Origin: Monodelphis domestica
Lineage: Eukaryota > Chordata > Mammalia > Didelphimorphia > Didelphidae
DNA length: 64,000 nt
NCBI RefSeq assembly: GCF_027887165.1
Contig: NC_077228.1
Location: 214,493,633-214,557,632 of the forward strand
Reading direction: 5' to 3'
Shown: in pieces, positions 46,229 to 63,400 of the stretch
Layout: each line of letters begins with the position of its first letter
How positions within the stretch are numbered: position 1 is the stretch's first letter
Position numbers and translations under genes: made by a program
Notes under the pieces: model-generated
The model's input: the letters and a program-made list of their open reading frames with translations, nothing else
The model's database searches: none
What the model was told of the DNA's origin: nothing

Positions 46229-46671
46229 TAGATTGTTTGGCTTTTAAAGCAAACCACAACCCGGTGTCTTATATGGCCCCCTCAAATTCTACAGTTCTGC
46301 TAAACTGGCTTCTAGTGCTCAGAATGGGACTCAAGTGCTCACCATAACAATCTTATTTATACATGCTTATACATGTATATATATACATACATATATATCT
46401 TCACTTATAGCTCCTTGAATCTCATTTATAGCAAATTTTGGTGCATTCAAGTCAGTCTGACATATATGATGCAGCTTTCATAATAAAACATTCCCCTCCA
46501 AGTATCAGTCCAAGATATTCTTTCCCTTAGCCATCTCAACTGTCTAGTTTAACACTAGTACTATGAAGCCAATATATTAACAGTAGCTCCTCAGTCAGTT
46601 TTTAGTTCCCACAATTCATTTTCATTATCTGAAAAGAATCCTCTCCTAGCCAACAGTTAAAGAGCAGATGT

Positions 46672-46848
46672 ATGGAAGGGGTTGGGAGTATAAGTTTCTG
46701 GGTTCAAATCTGGTTTAAGATACTTCCTAGCTGTGCAAATCCCAGGCAAGCCACTAACCCCCATTGCCTAGCCCTTACTGTTCTTCTGCCTTAGCACCAA
46801 TATAAGTTATTGATATTGAGATGTAAGGTAAGGGTTTGGAAAAAAAAA
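46672..46848 (+). mobile_element. WSINE1-type SINE, degraded head
   Basis: gggttcaaatctggtttaag ... cactaacccccattgcctag ... gtaaggtaagggtttggaaa. Confidence 0.85.
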
Positions 46849-47112
46849 AGTCCAGAAGTAGAGATTATAGTAGTCCAAAGAAAAGGAGTGGAAGGGGAGG
46901 GAAGGAGAGCAAATAAGTAATTTCTGTGCACTGTTTTCTTCTTTTCAAAAACTTATCTGATGTTTTGTTATTTTGATTTTTGTCTTTCCTATCCAAGGAA
47001 GTAAAAGTCTGATACAGGTTACACCAGTGTATACTAAACCATCAGAAGTAGAAACACAAGCATCCTTCAAGAAAAGACAAGACACCAAAGAAATCTTTTT
47101 TCCCCCCAAAAT

Positions 47113-47118
47113 TTTAAT
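47113..47118 (-). terminator. Probable RPL38 poly(A) signal ATTAAA
   Basis: ATTAAA on the minus strand 23 bases after the TGA, giving the very short 3' UTR typical of ribosomal protein mRNAs. Cleavage would fall around 47090-47105. No canonical AATAAA is closer. Confidence 0.6.
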
Positions 47119-47141
47119 ATATGTGAATGTGAATGATTCCT

Positions 47142-53866
<6,725 letters not shown>

Positions 53867-53869
<3 letters not shown>

Positions 53870-53910
53870 GGCGGCGACGAGGGGTCAGCGCGTGGCCTGG
53901 GAGATCGAGC
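53867..53910 (-). CDS. RPL38: RPL38 exon 2, ends with the start codon
   Basis: 44 nt from acceptor ctcttgcag to donor ATG|gtgagt. The last three bases are the start codon in a strong context (gccgccATG), so this exon adds only Met; the next coding exon starts directly with CCC CGA AAA. It is too short for any ORF scan. Confidence 0.9.
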
Positions 53911-54126
53911 CTGCAAGAGAGGAAGGGAACATGGCGTCAGCTGGCCGGGGCCCCCCCGCGTTCCCAGTCAGGTCCCTAACCCTCGCTCCGGGAATAAAAT
54001 TTCTGGTTATATCTCAATTCCCCCCACTTCCATCCCCTAGAGAGACCTCAGGTCCGCCCTGGACTCCCACAAACGGAGGATGCCGCTGGATTTCCCACCG
54101 GAGCTTACCGCAGGAGAGATACTCAC

Positions 54127-54157
54127 AACTGCCAAGCGGCCGAGGAAGACGGAAAGG
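54127..54157 (-). other. RPL38: RPL38 exon 1, non-coding, TOP start
   Basis: The likely start is the C of a pyrimidine tract CCTTTCCGTCTTCC at 54157, the 5' terminal oligopyrimidine signature of ribosomal protein mRNAs, which allows mTOR-controlled translation. The first donor is TT|gtgagt (ends 54127); a second good donor GCG|gtaagc would extend the exon to 54109. Both may be used. The start site is inferred from the TOP motif only. Confidence 0.75.
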
Positions 54158-54240
54158 AATGAACTTCCACTTCCGGCCAATTAAGACCGCCCACAGTAAC
54201 CCGGTGCTACGGTATCCGCATTGGATAAAACGTCATAGTT
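54158..54240 (-). promoter_or_regulatory. RPL38 core promoter
   Basis: Immediately upstream of the TOP start are two ETS-type sites (cttccacttccgg on the plus strand, 54164-54175), a CCAAT box (54177-54182) and a CRE-like acgtca (about 54230). ETS/GABP sites plus a TOP start without a clear TATA box are usual for mammalian ribosomal protein promoters. Factor binding is inferred. Confidence 0.7.
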
Positions 54241-54399
54241 TTGCGTTTCACTCCCTCCTCCCTTCAGTCTCTAGATCTACCCGCCCGGATCTCTTTTCTG
54301 CGATTATGCATATTTATGAACAAACAAACCCACCCAGGGTTTAATGTAGGGAAGCTTGCCCACTTTCAGTCCCTCCCGTTTTCTGCTGCCTAATTATTG

Positions 54400-54560
54400 A
54401 GTTATTGAAGAGACACGGACTCTGAAATGAATCACCCAATTCTAGCTCCTTTATCAACTTTAGTGGTTTTGGGTCAAGTCACTTACTCTGAGTCTTATTT
54501 TTTCCCACTAATAAAATCGGAAAGGAGAGACTGAAGTCTAGCTTTGTAATTTCAACATTT
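54400..54560 (+). mobile_element. MIR fragment
   Basis: acacggactctgaaatgaat, gtcaagtcacttactctgag and ataaaatcggaaaggagaga follow forward MIR order. Confidence 0.5.
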
Positions 54561-54759
54561 AGCACCAAGACTAGCACCAAGGAGGCACTGCTTTGTGATA
54601 GGGAGAGGAAGTCTAAGCACAGTCTGACATTCAGATTAGATTTTCAGAAAAGAGATTTCAAAATTGTCGGAAAAAAAAAAAGGTAGGTATGTTCCCACGG
54701 ACTTAGGATCCCTCTTCATTTCCCACTCAGCTGTATCTTTTGAACTTCATGTTCCAGTA

Positions 54760-54972
54760 CTGTAGATAGTACCGTGGAGAGAATTCGGGGTTTCCTGGGT
54801 TCAAATCCATCCTCAGACTTTAAGTAGCAGTGTGCCCTTTAGCAAATCACTTCATTCTGTTTACCTCAGTTTCCTCATCTATAAAATGAGCTGGAGAAGA
54901 AAATGGCAAACCAAGATCTTTGCAAAGAAAACCCTAAATGAGGTCACGTAGAGACAGTCATTGTTGAACAAC
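54760..54972 (+). mobile_element. MAR1-type SINE
   Basis: gtttcctgggttcaaatcca, gttt acctcagtttcctcatct, gaagaaaatggcaaaccaag and gaggtcacgtagagacagtc. Confidence 0.88.
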
Positions 54973-55099
54973 ACCATCACGATTCACAGGGACTTATTCG
55001 CCCACGAGATCATATTAGCCCTGAAACTCACATCTCATCAATATCTTCTGCCCTTGAAGTACCTTTGAATGGAGACTGGAGAGCTCTTTCCAGAACCTT

Positions 55100-55235
55100 T
55101 CCCACTCAATTGAACTCCTTTGCACAACACTTTGAGGGCAGAGATTGCCTTTCTTTATTGTATTTATAATTCAAGTACTTTTAGTACAGTGTCTGGCCTA
55201 CAGTAGGAACTTAATAAATGTTTATTGCTTCACCT
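55100..55235 (+). mobile_element. L2 3' end
   Basis: cactttgagggcagagattg cctttct, cagtgtctggcctacagtag gaacttaataaatg. Confidence 0.8.
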
Positions 55236-55339
55236 TATAGAAAGAAAGCCCAGGAGAGATGAGAGATACTCAAGATTTAAATTATGATAATACAAAGGGA
55301 AACAATTTATGATTGTGTACATGAATGAAAAAGAATTTA

Positions 55340-55855
55340 AGGGAGTGTCCATCGATTGGGGAATGGCTGAACAAATTGGTAGCTGATGGTGATGGGATAC
55401 TATTGTGCTAAAAGGAATAATGAACTGGAAGAACTCCAGGTGAACTGGAAAAACCTCCAGGAATTTATGCAGAATGAAAGGAGCAGAACCAGGAGAACAT
55501 TGTGCATAGATTATCAGTCTCTCTCTACTAGCAGCAATGCAATGATCCAGGACAATTCTGAGGGACTTATGAGAAGAACACTATCCACACCCATAGAAAG
55601 AACTGTGGGAGTAGAAACTCAGAAGAAAAACATTTGATTCATCACATGGTCCAATGGGGATATGAATGGGGATGTTGAAAATCACTCTATTGCAAATATT
55701 AATAATATGGAAATAGGTTTTGAACAATGATACATGTAAAACCCAGTGGAATTGCATGTTGGCTCCAGGAGGGAGGAGGGAGAAGGAAAAGGAAAGAACA
55801 TGAATCATGTAAATATGGGAAAGTATTCTAAGTTAAATAAATAAATGAAAAGAAT
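55340..55855 (+). mobile_element. L1 3' fragment: ORF2 C-terminus and 3' UTR
   Basis: Starts at gtccatcgattggggaatgg ctgaacaaatt and runs collinear with the L1 at 16180-16690: gcagcaatgcaatgatccag gacaatt, aatatggaaataggttttga. 5'-truncated. Confidence 0.9.
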
Positions 55856-55861
55856 AAACTG

Positions 55862-55990
55862 AAGGAAAAAAGCATTTATTAAGCATTTACTGTGTGCCAA
55901 GAATAGAGTTAAGCAATAGGAGTGAGAATACAAAAGAAAAGACAGATTACCCTCAGGGAGCTTCCCTCTTAATAGAGTGAGACAACCCGT
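55862..55990 (-). mobile_element. L2 reversed tail
   Basis: gcatttattaagcatttact gtgtgcc and ccctcagggagcttccctct taatagagtgaga. Confidence 0.7.
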
Positions 55991-56079
55991 GTGGTTTAGG
56001 AGGGGTATTTTGGTTTGTATGGTTACAGGATGGTGAATAGAGTTACTAAAAAGCAGGGTGACATACCTACTTTTTCCCC

Positions 56080-57010
56080 CAGCTACAACAGAGTTCATTA
56101 CTCTAACTCACCCCACATAGCCAGTCAGTTGCTAAATCTTGTCAATTTTGCCTCCATAACTTCTCTCAAATGCTCATATTTCTCTTCATACGTTTTCATC
56201 TGAACTATTGCAGTAACTTCCTATCAAGCCTTCCTTGCTTCAAACCTCTCTCCATTCCAGGCCATTCTCCATATACTATTGCTGTTCAGTTGTGTTCCAC
56301 TCTCCATGACCCCGTTAGGGGTTTTCTTGGCAAAGATATTGGAGTGATTTGCCACTTCCTTCTCCAACCCATTTATAGATGAGGATCTGAGCAAACAGGG
56401 TTAAGTGATTTGCCCAAATTGAAATAGCTAATAAGTGTCTTAAGTCATATTTGAACTCAGATCTTTCTGACTTTGGGCCTGGAGTTCTATCCATTGCACC
56501 ACCTGGCTGCCTCTATGCTCCACCCACATAGCTGTCAAGTAATTTCATAAAGGATGAGCATGACCATGTCTCCCTGCTACCCAATAGATTCTAATGCATT
56601 CCTATTACCTCAAGGATTATATATAAACTCCATTTTCCATAATTTATCCTCTTCTTTTACTATTTTTCTTATATATTGTTCTCCATTACCTCTGTTTCAG
56701 CAAAAGTGGCTGAGTTGCTGTTGCTTGTGGGTGATGCCTAATTTCTTATCTCTCTGCCTTTCTTCTGGCTGTCTTCCAATTCTGGAATGCTCTACCAACT
56801 CCCCTCGGCTTTCTTGAATCTCTGGTCCTTAATGATCAGCTTAAGTATCATCTTTGGAGAGGTACTTGGTCCTCATAGCTCCTAGTGTCTTCCCTTATCA
56901 AGGTTACCTTATTATTGCATTTCACACATACCTAAATATATCCATGATGTCTTTCCCCATTAGAATGTAAGCTCCTTGAGGGCAAGAACTTTTTACTACT
57001 GTCTTTGTAT
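56080..57010 (+). mobile_element. L2 3' half carrying a MAR1-type SINE
   Basis: ttgctaaatcttgtcaattt, catctgaactattgcagtaa, ctggaatgctctaccaactc, gatcagcttaagtatcatct and tagaatgtaagctccttgag give forward L2 order around the SINE. Confidence 0.85.
56278..56516 (-). mobile_element. MAR1-type SINE in L2
   Basis: tgctgttcagttgtgttcca, gatttgccacttccttctcc, gggttaagtgatttgcccaa and ccattgcaccacctggctgc. Confidence 0.92.
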
Positions 57011-57247
57011 GCCTAGAGTAGCATTGGCAAAGACATGGCAATTTGGGGAGCTGCTCTTCCCCCCCTTTCTAGAGCCTGAAGACATTATTTTTTTGCCCTT
57101 CTCCTCTGTCCAGTCACCCAAAGCAAGTTCTTTCTCCCTCAGTTCTTTTCAGTATTGTGGGGGCTCACCAGACAGTTTGAATTTGCTCTCTGGGCACTCC
57201 AACTCTGAAAAGGTTCAACCAGGATGAGCTAGAGTACAGTATGGTAC

Positions 57248-57540
57248 TTTGTACATGTTGTTTAGTCTTTTCAGTCTTGTCTGATTTTATGATGCCATTT
57301 GGAGTTTTTGTTTGTTTGTTTGTTTTTGCAGATTCTGGGGTGGTTTGCCATTTCTTTCTCCAGGTCATTTTTCAGATGAGGCAACAGAGGCAAACAGTTA
57401 GACTTGCTCAGGCTCATGTAGCTAGTAAGTGTATGAGACCATATTTGCACTCAGGAAGATGCGGCTTCCTGATTGCACTCTATCTACTATGCCTTTAACT
57501 TGTCCACATAGTAGGCACTTTATTAGATGTTTGTTGATTG
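57248..57540 (-). mobile_element. MAR1-type SINE, then L2 tail
   Basis: cttttcagtcttgtctgatt, ggtttgccatttctttctcc, gatgaggcaacagaggcaaa (to 57492); a (TTTG)n run lies at 57305-57325. Then the L2 tail catagtaggcactttattag on the plus strand. Confidence 0.88.
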
Positions 57541-57599
57541 AAATTTTGAAGGAGACTCTGGGGAATTGTGGAGGTCTTTAGAGATTGACAGCCCGTGGC

Positions 57600-57955
57600 A
57601 CTTTATTGTGTCAGATTAAAGAGAGGATATCAGGAGGCAAGATATCTGTCTTTACGTATTTGAAAGCTGTCATGTGGAAGAGAGATTAGACTTGTTCTGC
57701 TTGCCCCAGAGGGCCAAACAAAAAACAATGAGTTAAGCTTCTGTAGAGGCAGATTTTCAGCTCTTTGAATGAAAATATCCCCCTAACAATTAGGTGTCTA
57801 AAAATGGAATGAACTCCTTGGAATGGTAATGGGTTCCTCATCCTTGGAGACTTTCAAGGAGAGGCCAGATGATCATTTCGGGGGATGTTGTAGAGGCACA
57901 GGTTAGTGTAGATAGCCCTAGAAATCCTTACTGACTCCAATTCTGAAATTCTGTG
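57600..57955 (+). mobile_element. L3/CR1 3' end
   Basis: gtcatgtggaagagagatta gacttgttctg, gaatgaactccttggaatgg, cttggagactttcaaggaga and tctgaaattctgtgac are the forward L3/CR1 3' order. Confidence 0.85.
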
Positions 57956-58548
57956 ACTTAATGTGTGCTGATAATAGTAATCTTACACTGCGGCTTGATC
58001 AGGGTCAATTTTTGGCTCAAAAAATAGAACAAAAGGAGGGAGTAAGGGAGAAGACTAGAAAGTTAAAAGGGAGAAGGCAGGAAAGAAAGTGGGGAAGAGA
58101 GAGAAGCAGCAGGAGAATTTTTTGACGTAATTGTTTATGAGGTGGCAGAGAAAGGTAAAGAGTTGGGAGGTCAGAGTGGATGGAAGTGTGCTTGTGATAA
58201 AGAGAGAATGGGATCTGTTATGTAGTTATGAAGAAAAGTAAGTTAAACATATAAGAGGTCTGTGACTTCATTTATGTGATATCTTCTTTTTCTTTATATA
58301 TATGAAAATGCTTGTTTTGTTTGGACATATAAAAGAATTAACAAGAAGGCTAAAGGCAAGAAAAAAGAGATAAAGAGATAGCTCAGGGGAAAAGAAGACA
58401 GGTAATGGGACACTCACGTGTGTGAACCCAACTTGTCTTGCAGACAGACTCCTGTAGTTCAATAAACTGTGTTTGCTCACATCTCTTTTCGAGTTCTAAC
58501 TAGATGTCCCAGAGATGTCTTTAACTCAATATGTTAAAAACTGAACTC

Positions 58549-58857
58549 TTAGGGTAGCTGGGTGGATCAGTGGGTAGAGAGCCAGGCTTAGAGATGGGGA
58601 GGTCCTGGGTTCAAATCTGACCTCACAGACTTCCTATCTATGTGATCCTGGGGAAAGTTCTTAATCCCCATTGCTTAGCCTTTACTGTTCTTTGGAACCA
58701 ATACATAGTATTGATTCCATGACAGAAAGTAAGGGTTAAAAAAATAAGAAAAGATTAAGTGCAAAAGATTAAGTGACTCAATGGATTGAGAATGAGGTCT
58801 AGAGACGGAAGGTATTGATTCTAAGACAGAAAGTAAGGGTTTTTAAAACAAACAAAG
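58549..58857 (+). mobile_element. WSINE1-type SINE with partial second copy
   Basis: A full element to ggttaaaaaaataag at 58746, then a short partial copy (gtgactcaatggattgagaa; gattctaagacagaaagtaa gg). Flanked by a perfect 11-bp duplication aaactgaactc (58538-58548, 58858-58868), so both parts arrived or arose within one insertion. Confidence 0.9.
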
Positions 58858-59030
58858 AAACTGAACTCATTATTTTTCCTCTAAAACCCTTCCCTCTTCC
58901 CAAGTTACCCATTATACCATTCACGATCTCCTAGTCATCTAGCCTCTCAACCTAGATGTCATTCTTGACTCTTCATTCTTTCACCTCCAACCCTCATATC
59001 CAAATCTGTTGCCAAATCCTATTAATTTCA

Positions 59031-59217
59031 TTAAAAAATTAAAAAAAAACCCATATCTTCTTGGAATCAATACTTGATTCCAAGGCAGAAGAGTGGTAAG
59101 GGCTAGGCAATGGGGGTTAAGTGACTTGCCACAGCTGGGAAGTGTCTGAGGTCAAATTTGAACCCAGGACCTCCTGTCTAGGCTTGGCTCTCAATCTACT
59201 GAGCTACCCAGCTGCCC
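59031..59217 (-). mobile_element. WSINE1-type SINE with target duplication
   Basis: gggttaagtgacttgccaca, cctcctgtctaggcttggct and ctgagctacccagctgcccc; flanks cctattaatttca (59018-59030) and cctattaattcca (59218-59230), 12/13 identical. Confidence 0.93.
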
Positions 59218-59820
59218 CCTATTAATTCCACTTTTGTAACACTTCCAGCACACTCTCTTTTCTCCTCTGATGCTGTTATCCCCTAGTGCAGGTCCTCGTC
59301 ATCTCACCAGGACTATTGAAATAACATGCTGGTTGGTCTCTCTTTATCAAGCATCTCCCTACTCTGGTCCATCTTTCACTTAGTTGTCAAATCGACCTTC
59401 CTAAAGCATAATTCTGATCATGTCACCTTCCAGTGGTTCAGTGGCTCCCTGTTGTCTCCAGGATCAAATATAAAATCCTCTGTTTGGCTTTTAAAACCCT
59501 TCCTAAATGGATCCCTTCCTCCCTTTCAAATCTTATTACACTTTCACTCTTCTCTTCCCCAAACACCCACATGCATTTTCCTGCCTTCCCCACTGTCTCA
59601 CTGATTTATTTCTCTTAGAAAAACTTCTGAAAGGGAGTAGGGCTAGCAGGAATAACTGCTACACATTCATGATCCCTCTGAGGGGGAAAGAGAGAAGAAT
59701 GTTGGGAAAAAAAGTGAAGGGAAGAGATGTCACTTTGCTCTCTCCCATTGGAGGATACTTTGCTGTCTTATCTGGTCCTTCAGTCCCATAGTAGAAAGGA
59801 AGTCCAGAGGCCATTTGTAT

Positions 59821-60049
59821 GTTGTTGTTCAGTCATTTTCAGTCATGTTCAACTCTTTATGAGCCCATTTTAGATTTTTTTTAGCAAAGACACTGGACTG
59901 GATTGCCATTTCCTTCTCCAGCTCATTTTACTAGAAGTGACTTGCCCAAGATTGCACAGCTAGAAAGTGTCGGAGGCCAGATTTGAACTCGGAAGATGAG
60001 TTGCCTGACACCAGGCCCTGCACTCTATCCCTTGCCCCATCTAGCTGGC
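59821..60049 (-). mobile_element. MAR1-type SINE
   Basis: gttgttcagtcattttcagt, gattgccatttccttctcca, agtgacttgcccaagattgc and ctctatcccttgccccatct. Confidence 0.93.
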
Positions 60050-60204
60050 CCAGTTTGAATGTAACAGAGGCTTTACAAGTCTATAGCCTAAATGTCTACT
60101 TAGATTGATCATAGTATAGATGCTGATGAACATTAGAGAAGTTGTACAAACTCTCAGGCTATAGAAAAAAAATATATATAGGAAATATAGGAAAAAAAAT
60201 AGGA

Positions 60205-60320
60205 AACCATAGAGAACTTTAGAACTGGGAAGACCATGAGAAAGCATCTACTTTAGTCTTCTCATTTTACAGAGAAGCAAACTGGACACCAGAGAGGAAA
60301 GATGACTTGTTCAAAATCCA
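60205..60320 (-). mobile_element. MIR fragment
   Basis: gaactttagaactgggaaga and cattttacagagaagcaaac tgg. Confidence 0.55.
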
Positions 60321-60919
60321 GAAAAAACCCCAACATATTTTTAATGGTGCCCTGGCCTAGTACAGACACTGATTTGGGCTCATCATTCTTTGAATGGTGA
60401 GGGTCATGCCAACCAAGTCAAATCATTATATTTTACATTTATTATCTGAAAATTTTTTTCTTTTATTTCATTTTCAGGTCTAAATTCTTTCCATCCCACT
60501 CTTTCCTTTCCCCCTATTGTTGATGTGTAATTAGAATCTGCTCCCCAGGACTCTCTTACCCAGCAGCCCATTTACTGCTCACGCTGAGTACAAACACTGC
60601 ATGTGTATGCAGGAAAGGATGTAGTTTGATGTAACCCTGCCTCCCTCTCTCTTTTTTTCCTTCAGGAAGGCAGTTGTGGAGGTTGGGTGAGAGCTTGGCA
60701 GGAAAGTTTACTCACATGGTCATACTTAAACTTTGTCATTCTCTTTTTTATTTCTTCTACTTCAAGTGATTACTAATACTAATAATAATATATAAAATAT
60801 AATATTTGGAGTTGTTGATATTAATTTTAATCTTACATTGAGAAAGCAAGAAAAAAAATGAAGCCTGTTACAAAAATGTAGAGTCAAGAAAAACAAATTC
60901 CCACATTAGCAATATCATA

Positions 60920-60980
60920 TATATATGTTTGTATATGCACATATACATACACACATACATACATAGATACACACACATAT
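60920..60980. repeat. (TA)n/(CATA)n microsatellite
   Basis: atatatatat followed by acatacacacatacatacat-type units. Confidence 0.9.
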
Positions 60981-61332
60981 TTCCCTTCCACATCTCAGGG
61001 CTTATCGCAATGATGTGTAAAATCCACATAAATTTTTTTGATTCTCCCTTTTTTATCATAGAAGAAGTGTGGATTTTTTCTTTTTCTTTTAAGGGGTGTT
61101 TATAATGCCTTATTGTAAAATTTGGATGAAGTATTTGGTCATAGGTTGTAAGTCAATATTAAGTAAAAAAATACATTTCCAAGCTTTTTTTGTGCCATCT
61201 CCTGGCCTTTGCATGTTGTCTGTAGCTTCTACAAAACCCCCTAAATTCCCATTTAATTTTCTTATGCTGACCAGAGATACAGCAAAACTGCGATGGAGAA
61301 AGTTTTGATGTGGAAGGGATACGGTGTGATAG

Positions 61333-61402
61333 ATACACACACACATACACACATAGACACATAGAGGTGTGTGTATATACATGTATATATCCACACACAT
61401 AT
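61333..61402. repeat. (CA)n/(TA)n microsatellite
   Basis: atacacacacacatacacac, then gtgtgtatatacatgtatat; interrupted purine-pyrimidine alternation. Confidence 0.9.
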
Positions 61403-61503
61403 ATCTCAGTCTACACTCTGATTCCATCACCTCTCTCTCTGGAGGTGGGTAGCATGTTTCATCATGAGTCCTCTGGAATTGTGATTTTTTTTTTTATCCA
61501 ATT

Positions 61504-61757
61504 GGGAAAATAGGTGGTGCAGTGGATAGAGCTCTAGGTTTGAAGGAAAGATTTGTCTTCTTGTGTTCTAATCTGGTCTCAGCCATGCACTAGCTGTGTG
61601 ACCCTGGACATTTCACTTAACCCTGTCTGCCTCAGTTTCCTCATCTGTAAAATGAGATGGAGAAGGAAATGGCAAACCACTCCACTATCTTTGCCAAGTG
61701 AACCACAAATGGGTCAGAAAGAGTCAGATGCGACTGAAACAACTGAATGACAATAAA
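61504..61757 (+). mobile_element. MAR1-type SINE, full length
   Basis: ataggtggtgcagtggatag, gcctcagtttcctcatctgt, ggagaaggaaatggcaaacc and tail gggtcagaaagagtcagatg then cgactgaaacaactgaatga, the clearest RTE/BovB-like 3' end in the window. Confidence 0.96.
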
Positions 61758-61784
61758 ATTGTGCCTTTCAGTTCTTTCTTTCAA

Positions 61785-61885
61785 AGTTGTACATTTAATA
61801 AGCACCTGCCTCATGGCTAGCAGTGTGCTAGACCTGGGGGGGGGATTTTTAACAAGTGATGTCTGCCTTCAAAGAGACGGTACCT
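61785..61885 (-). mobile_element. L2 reversed tail
   Basis: aataagcacctgcctcatgg ctagcagtgtgctagacctg. Confidence 0.55.
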
Positions 61886-62340
61886 TTATGATATTATATG
61901 ACAAAGAAAATGAGACTCTTTCCTTGGAGTTTCACTAGAAGCCGGCAGGACTGTTGTGATACTGGCTGGCTTCAGATACTTAAGAGAACCAGGAGAAGGG
62001 CAGAGAATGGAAGCAGGAGGGGTGGGCACCTCTTCAGCCTCTTCATCTCTGCAGGCATGCATTGTATGAGTTTCACTGCCACGTATTTACCCTTCTCAAT
62101 TCTGGACTAATTAGGATGCCAGAAGACAGGAATTGGACTTACAATTAGCAACTTTACAAGATGGCAGAGTAGTCAGAAGCCTAATGGCATGATTTGAGAA
62201 GTGCCAGAAAGATTCATTTCTTCTTCTCCAAAAAAAAAAACAACCAAAAAAGCCCCCCCCCCTTCCTCACCATCTGTCATAAGAACTGCAATTGTATCAT
62301 TAGAGATTAATTCCTTTGTGACTTTTCTTTGAAAAGAAAT
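61885..62340. other. Upstream flank, nothing recognised
   Basis: No nameable repeat or gene; short A and C runs at 62228-62270. Confidence 0.4.
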
Positions 62341-62530
62341 CCTAAAAAAATTCTTATCTTTTATCTTAGAATTAATATTGTGTCCTGGTTCCAAGGCAGA
62401 AGAGAGCTAAGGGTAGGCAACGAGGATTAAATGACTTGCCCAGGGTCACACAGCTAGGCAATGTCTGAAGTCAGATTTGGACCCAGGATCTCCCATCTCT
62501 AGGCCTGGCACAGAGCCACCTACCTGCCCC
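62341..62530 (-). mobile_element. WSINE1-type SINE
   Basis: ttcttatcttttatcttaga ... gattaaatgacttgcccagg ... ctctaggcctggcacagagc. Confidence 0.92.
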
Positions 62531-62929
62531 CATATCTTTTCTGTACGATACTTTTGAGATAAAGCTGGACTTGTGATTAAGGACATAATAGTCCTAGAAG
62601 AAAGAACCTGTCTGGGGTTGGGGAAGAGGAGGAGTTGCTAGGTAAGGGTTTGGTTCAAGACATTATTGTTATTATTTTAAGACTGGGCCTTTCTATTTCT
62701 CCAGTGGCTACCCATGGACAGGATCCCATTACCAGTCAGCAAGGGAGCTGTCCAACCTGGGCCATGGTTTGTGCCTTCTTAATAAACCTGGTGTCTTCCT
62801 CCAGGGCTTTCAGAGTAGGTCAGAAATTACAAGGAGGCAGAAGCACAACATTCTGGTAAATGACAGTTTGTCTCACTCAAGGTCTTTTTGATAGCATCAT
62901 CTTTCTTTATCTCTTCCTCCTCCCCCACC

Positions 62930-63035
62930 AACCTCCTTAATAGCCCAGTTTGTCATTTTACATTTTTCTATAAGTAAAAAACAGACCCTTCTTTATCATG
63001 TGTCCTTAATAAATGTTTGTCCACTTGAATAGAGG
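62930..63035 (+). mobile_element. L2 3' end
   Basis: tcatgtgtccttaataaatg tttgtccacttgaat at the end of a diverged L2 tail. Confidence 0.55.
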
Positions 63036-63074
63036 CAGGAATATGGTAGCTATAGGTCTCTAAGTTATGTACAT

Positions 63075-63262
63075 TCTTTTTCCCCCCAACCCTTACTTTC
63101 TGTCTTAGAATCAATACTATATATTGGTTTCAAGGCAGAAGAGTGGTAAAGACTGGGCAATCAGGGTTAAGTGACTTACCCAGGGTCACCCAGCTAGGAA
63201 GTGTCTGAGGCCAGATTTGAACCCATATGGTTATCCATTTACTGAGTCTCCTAGCTGCCCCT
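63075..63262 (-). mobile_element. WSINE1-type SINE
   Basis: aacccttactttctgtctta ... gggttaagtgacttacccag ... tttactgagtctcctagctg. Confidence 0.94.
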
Positions 63263-63400
63263 TGATTATATTTTGATATAAAAAAAATTCAATGGGAGTA
63301 GAAAAGCTGAATCAGGGAAAAAGGATGTCAAAAAATGTTAAGATAAGCTACGTCTTAGAATTTTGTTTGCACTTTTAAATTTTATTTTAGTATCAATTGT

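Larger units (their letters stand above)
58500..59620 (+). mobile_element. L2 ORF2 region carrying two SINEs
   Basis: tagatgtcccagagatgtct, ctgaactcattatttttcct, caaatctgttgccaaatcct, caccaggactattgaaataa, ttctgatcatgtcaccttcc and tgtctccaggatcaaatata are in forward L2 order, broken by SINEs at 58549-58857 and 59031-59217. Confidence 0.88.
60740..61490 (-). mobile_element. L1-type 3' region with CA/TA microsatellites
   Basis: ttgagaaagcaagaaaaaaa tgaagcctgttacaaaa, gtagagtcaagaaaaacaaa ttcccacattag and ctctggaggtgggtagcatg tttcatcatga match a marsupial L1 3' UTR pattern. Two separate microsatellite blocks lie at 60920-60980 and 61333-61402. Confidence 0.6.
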
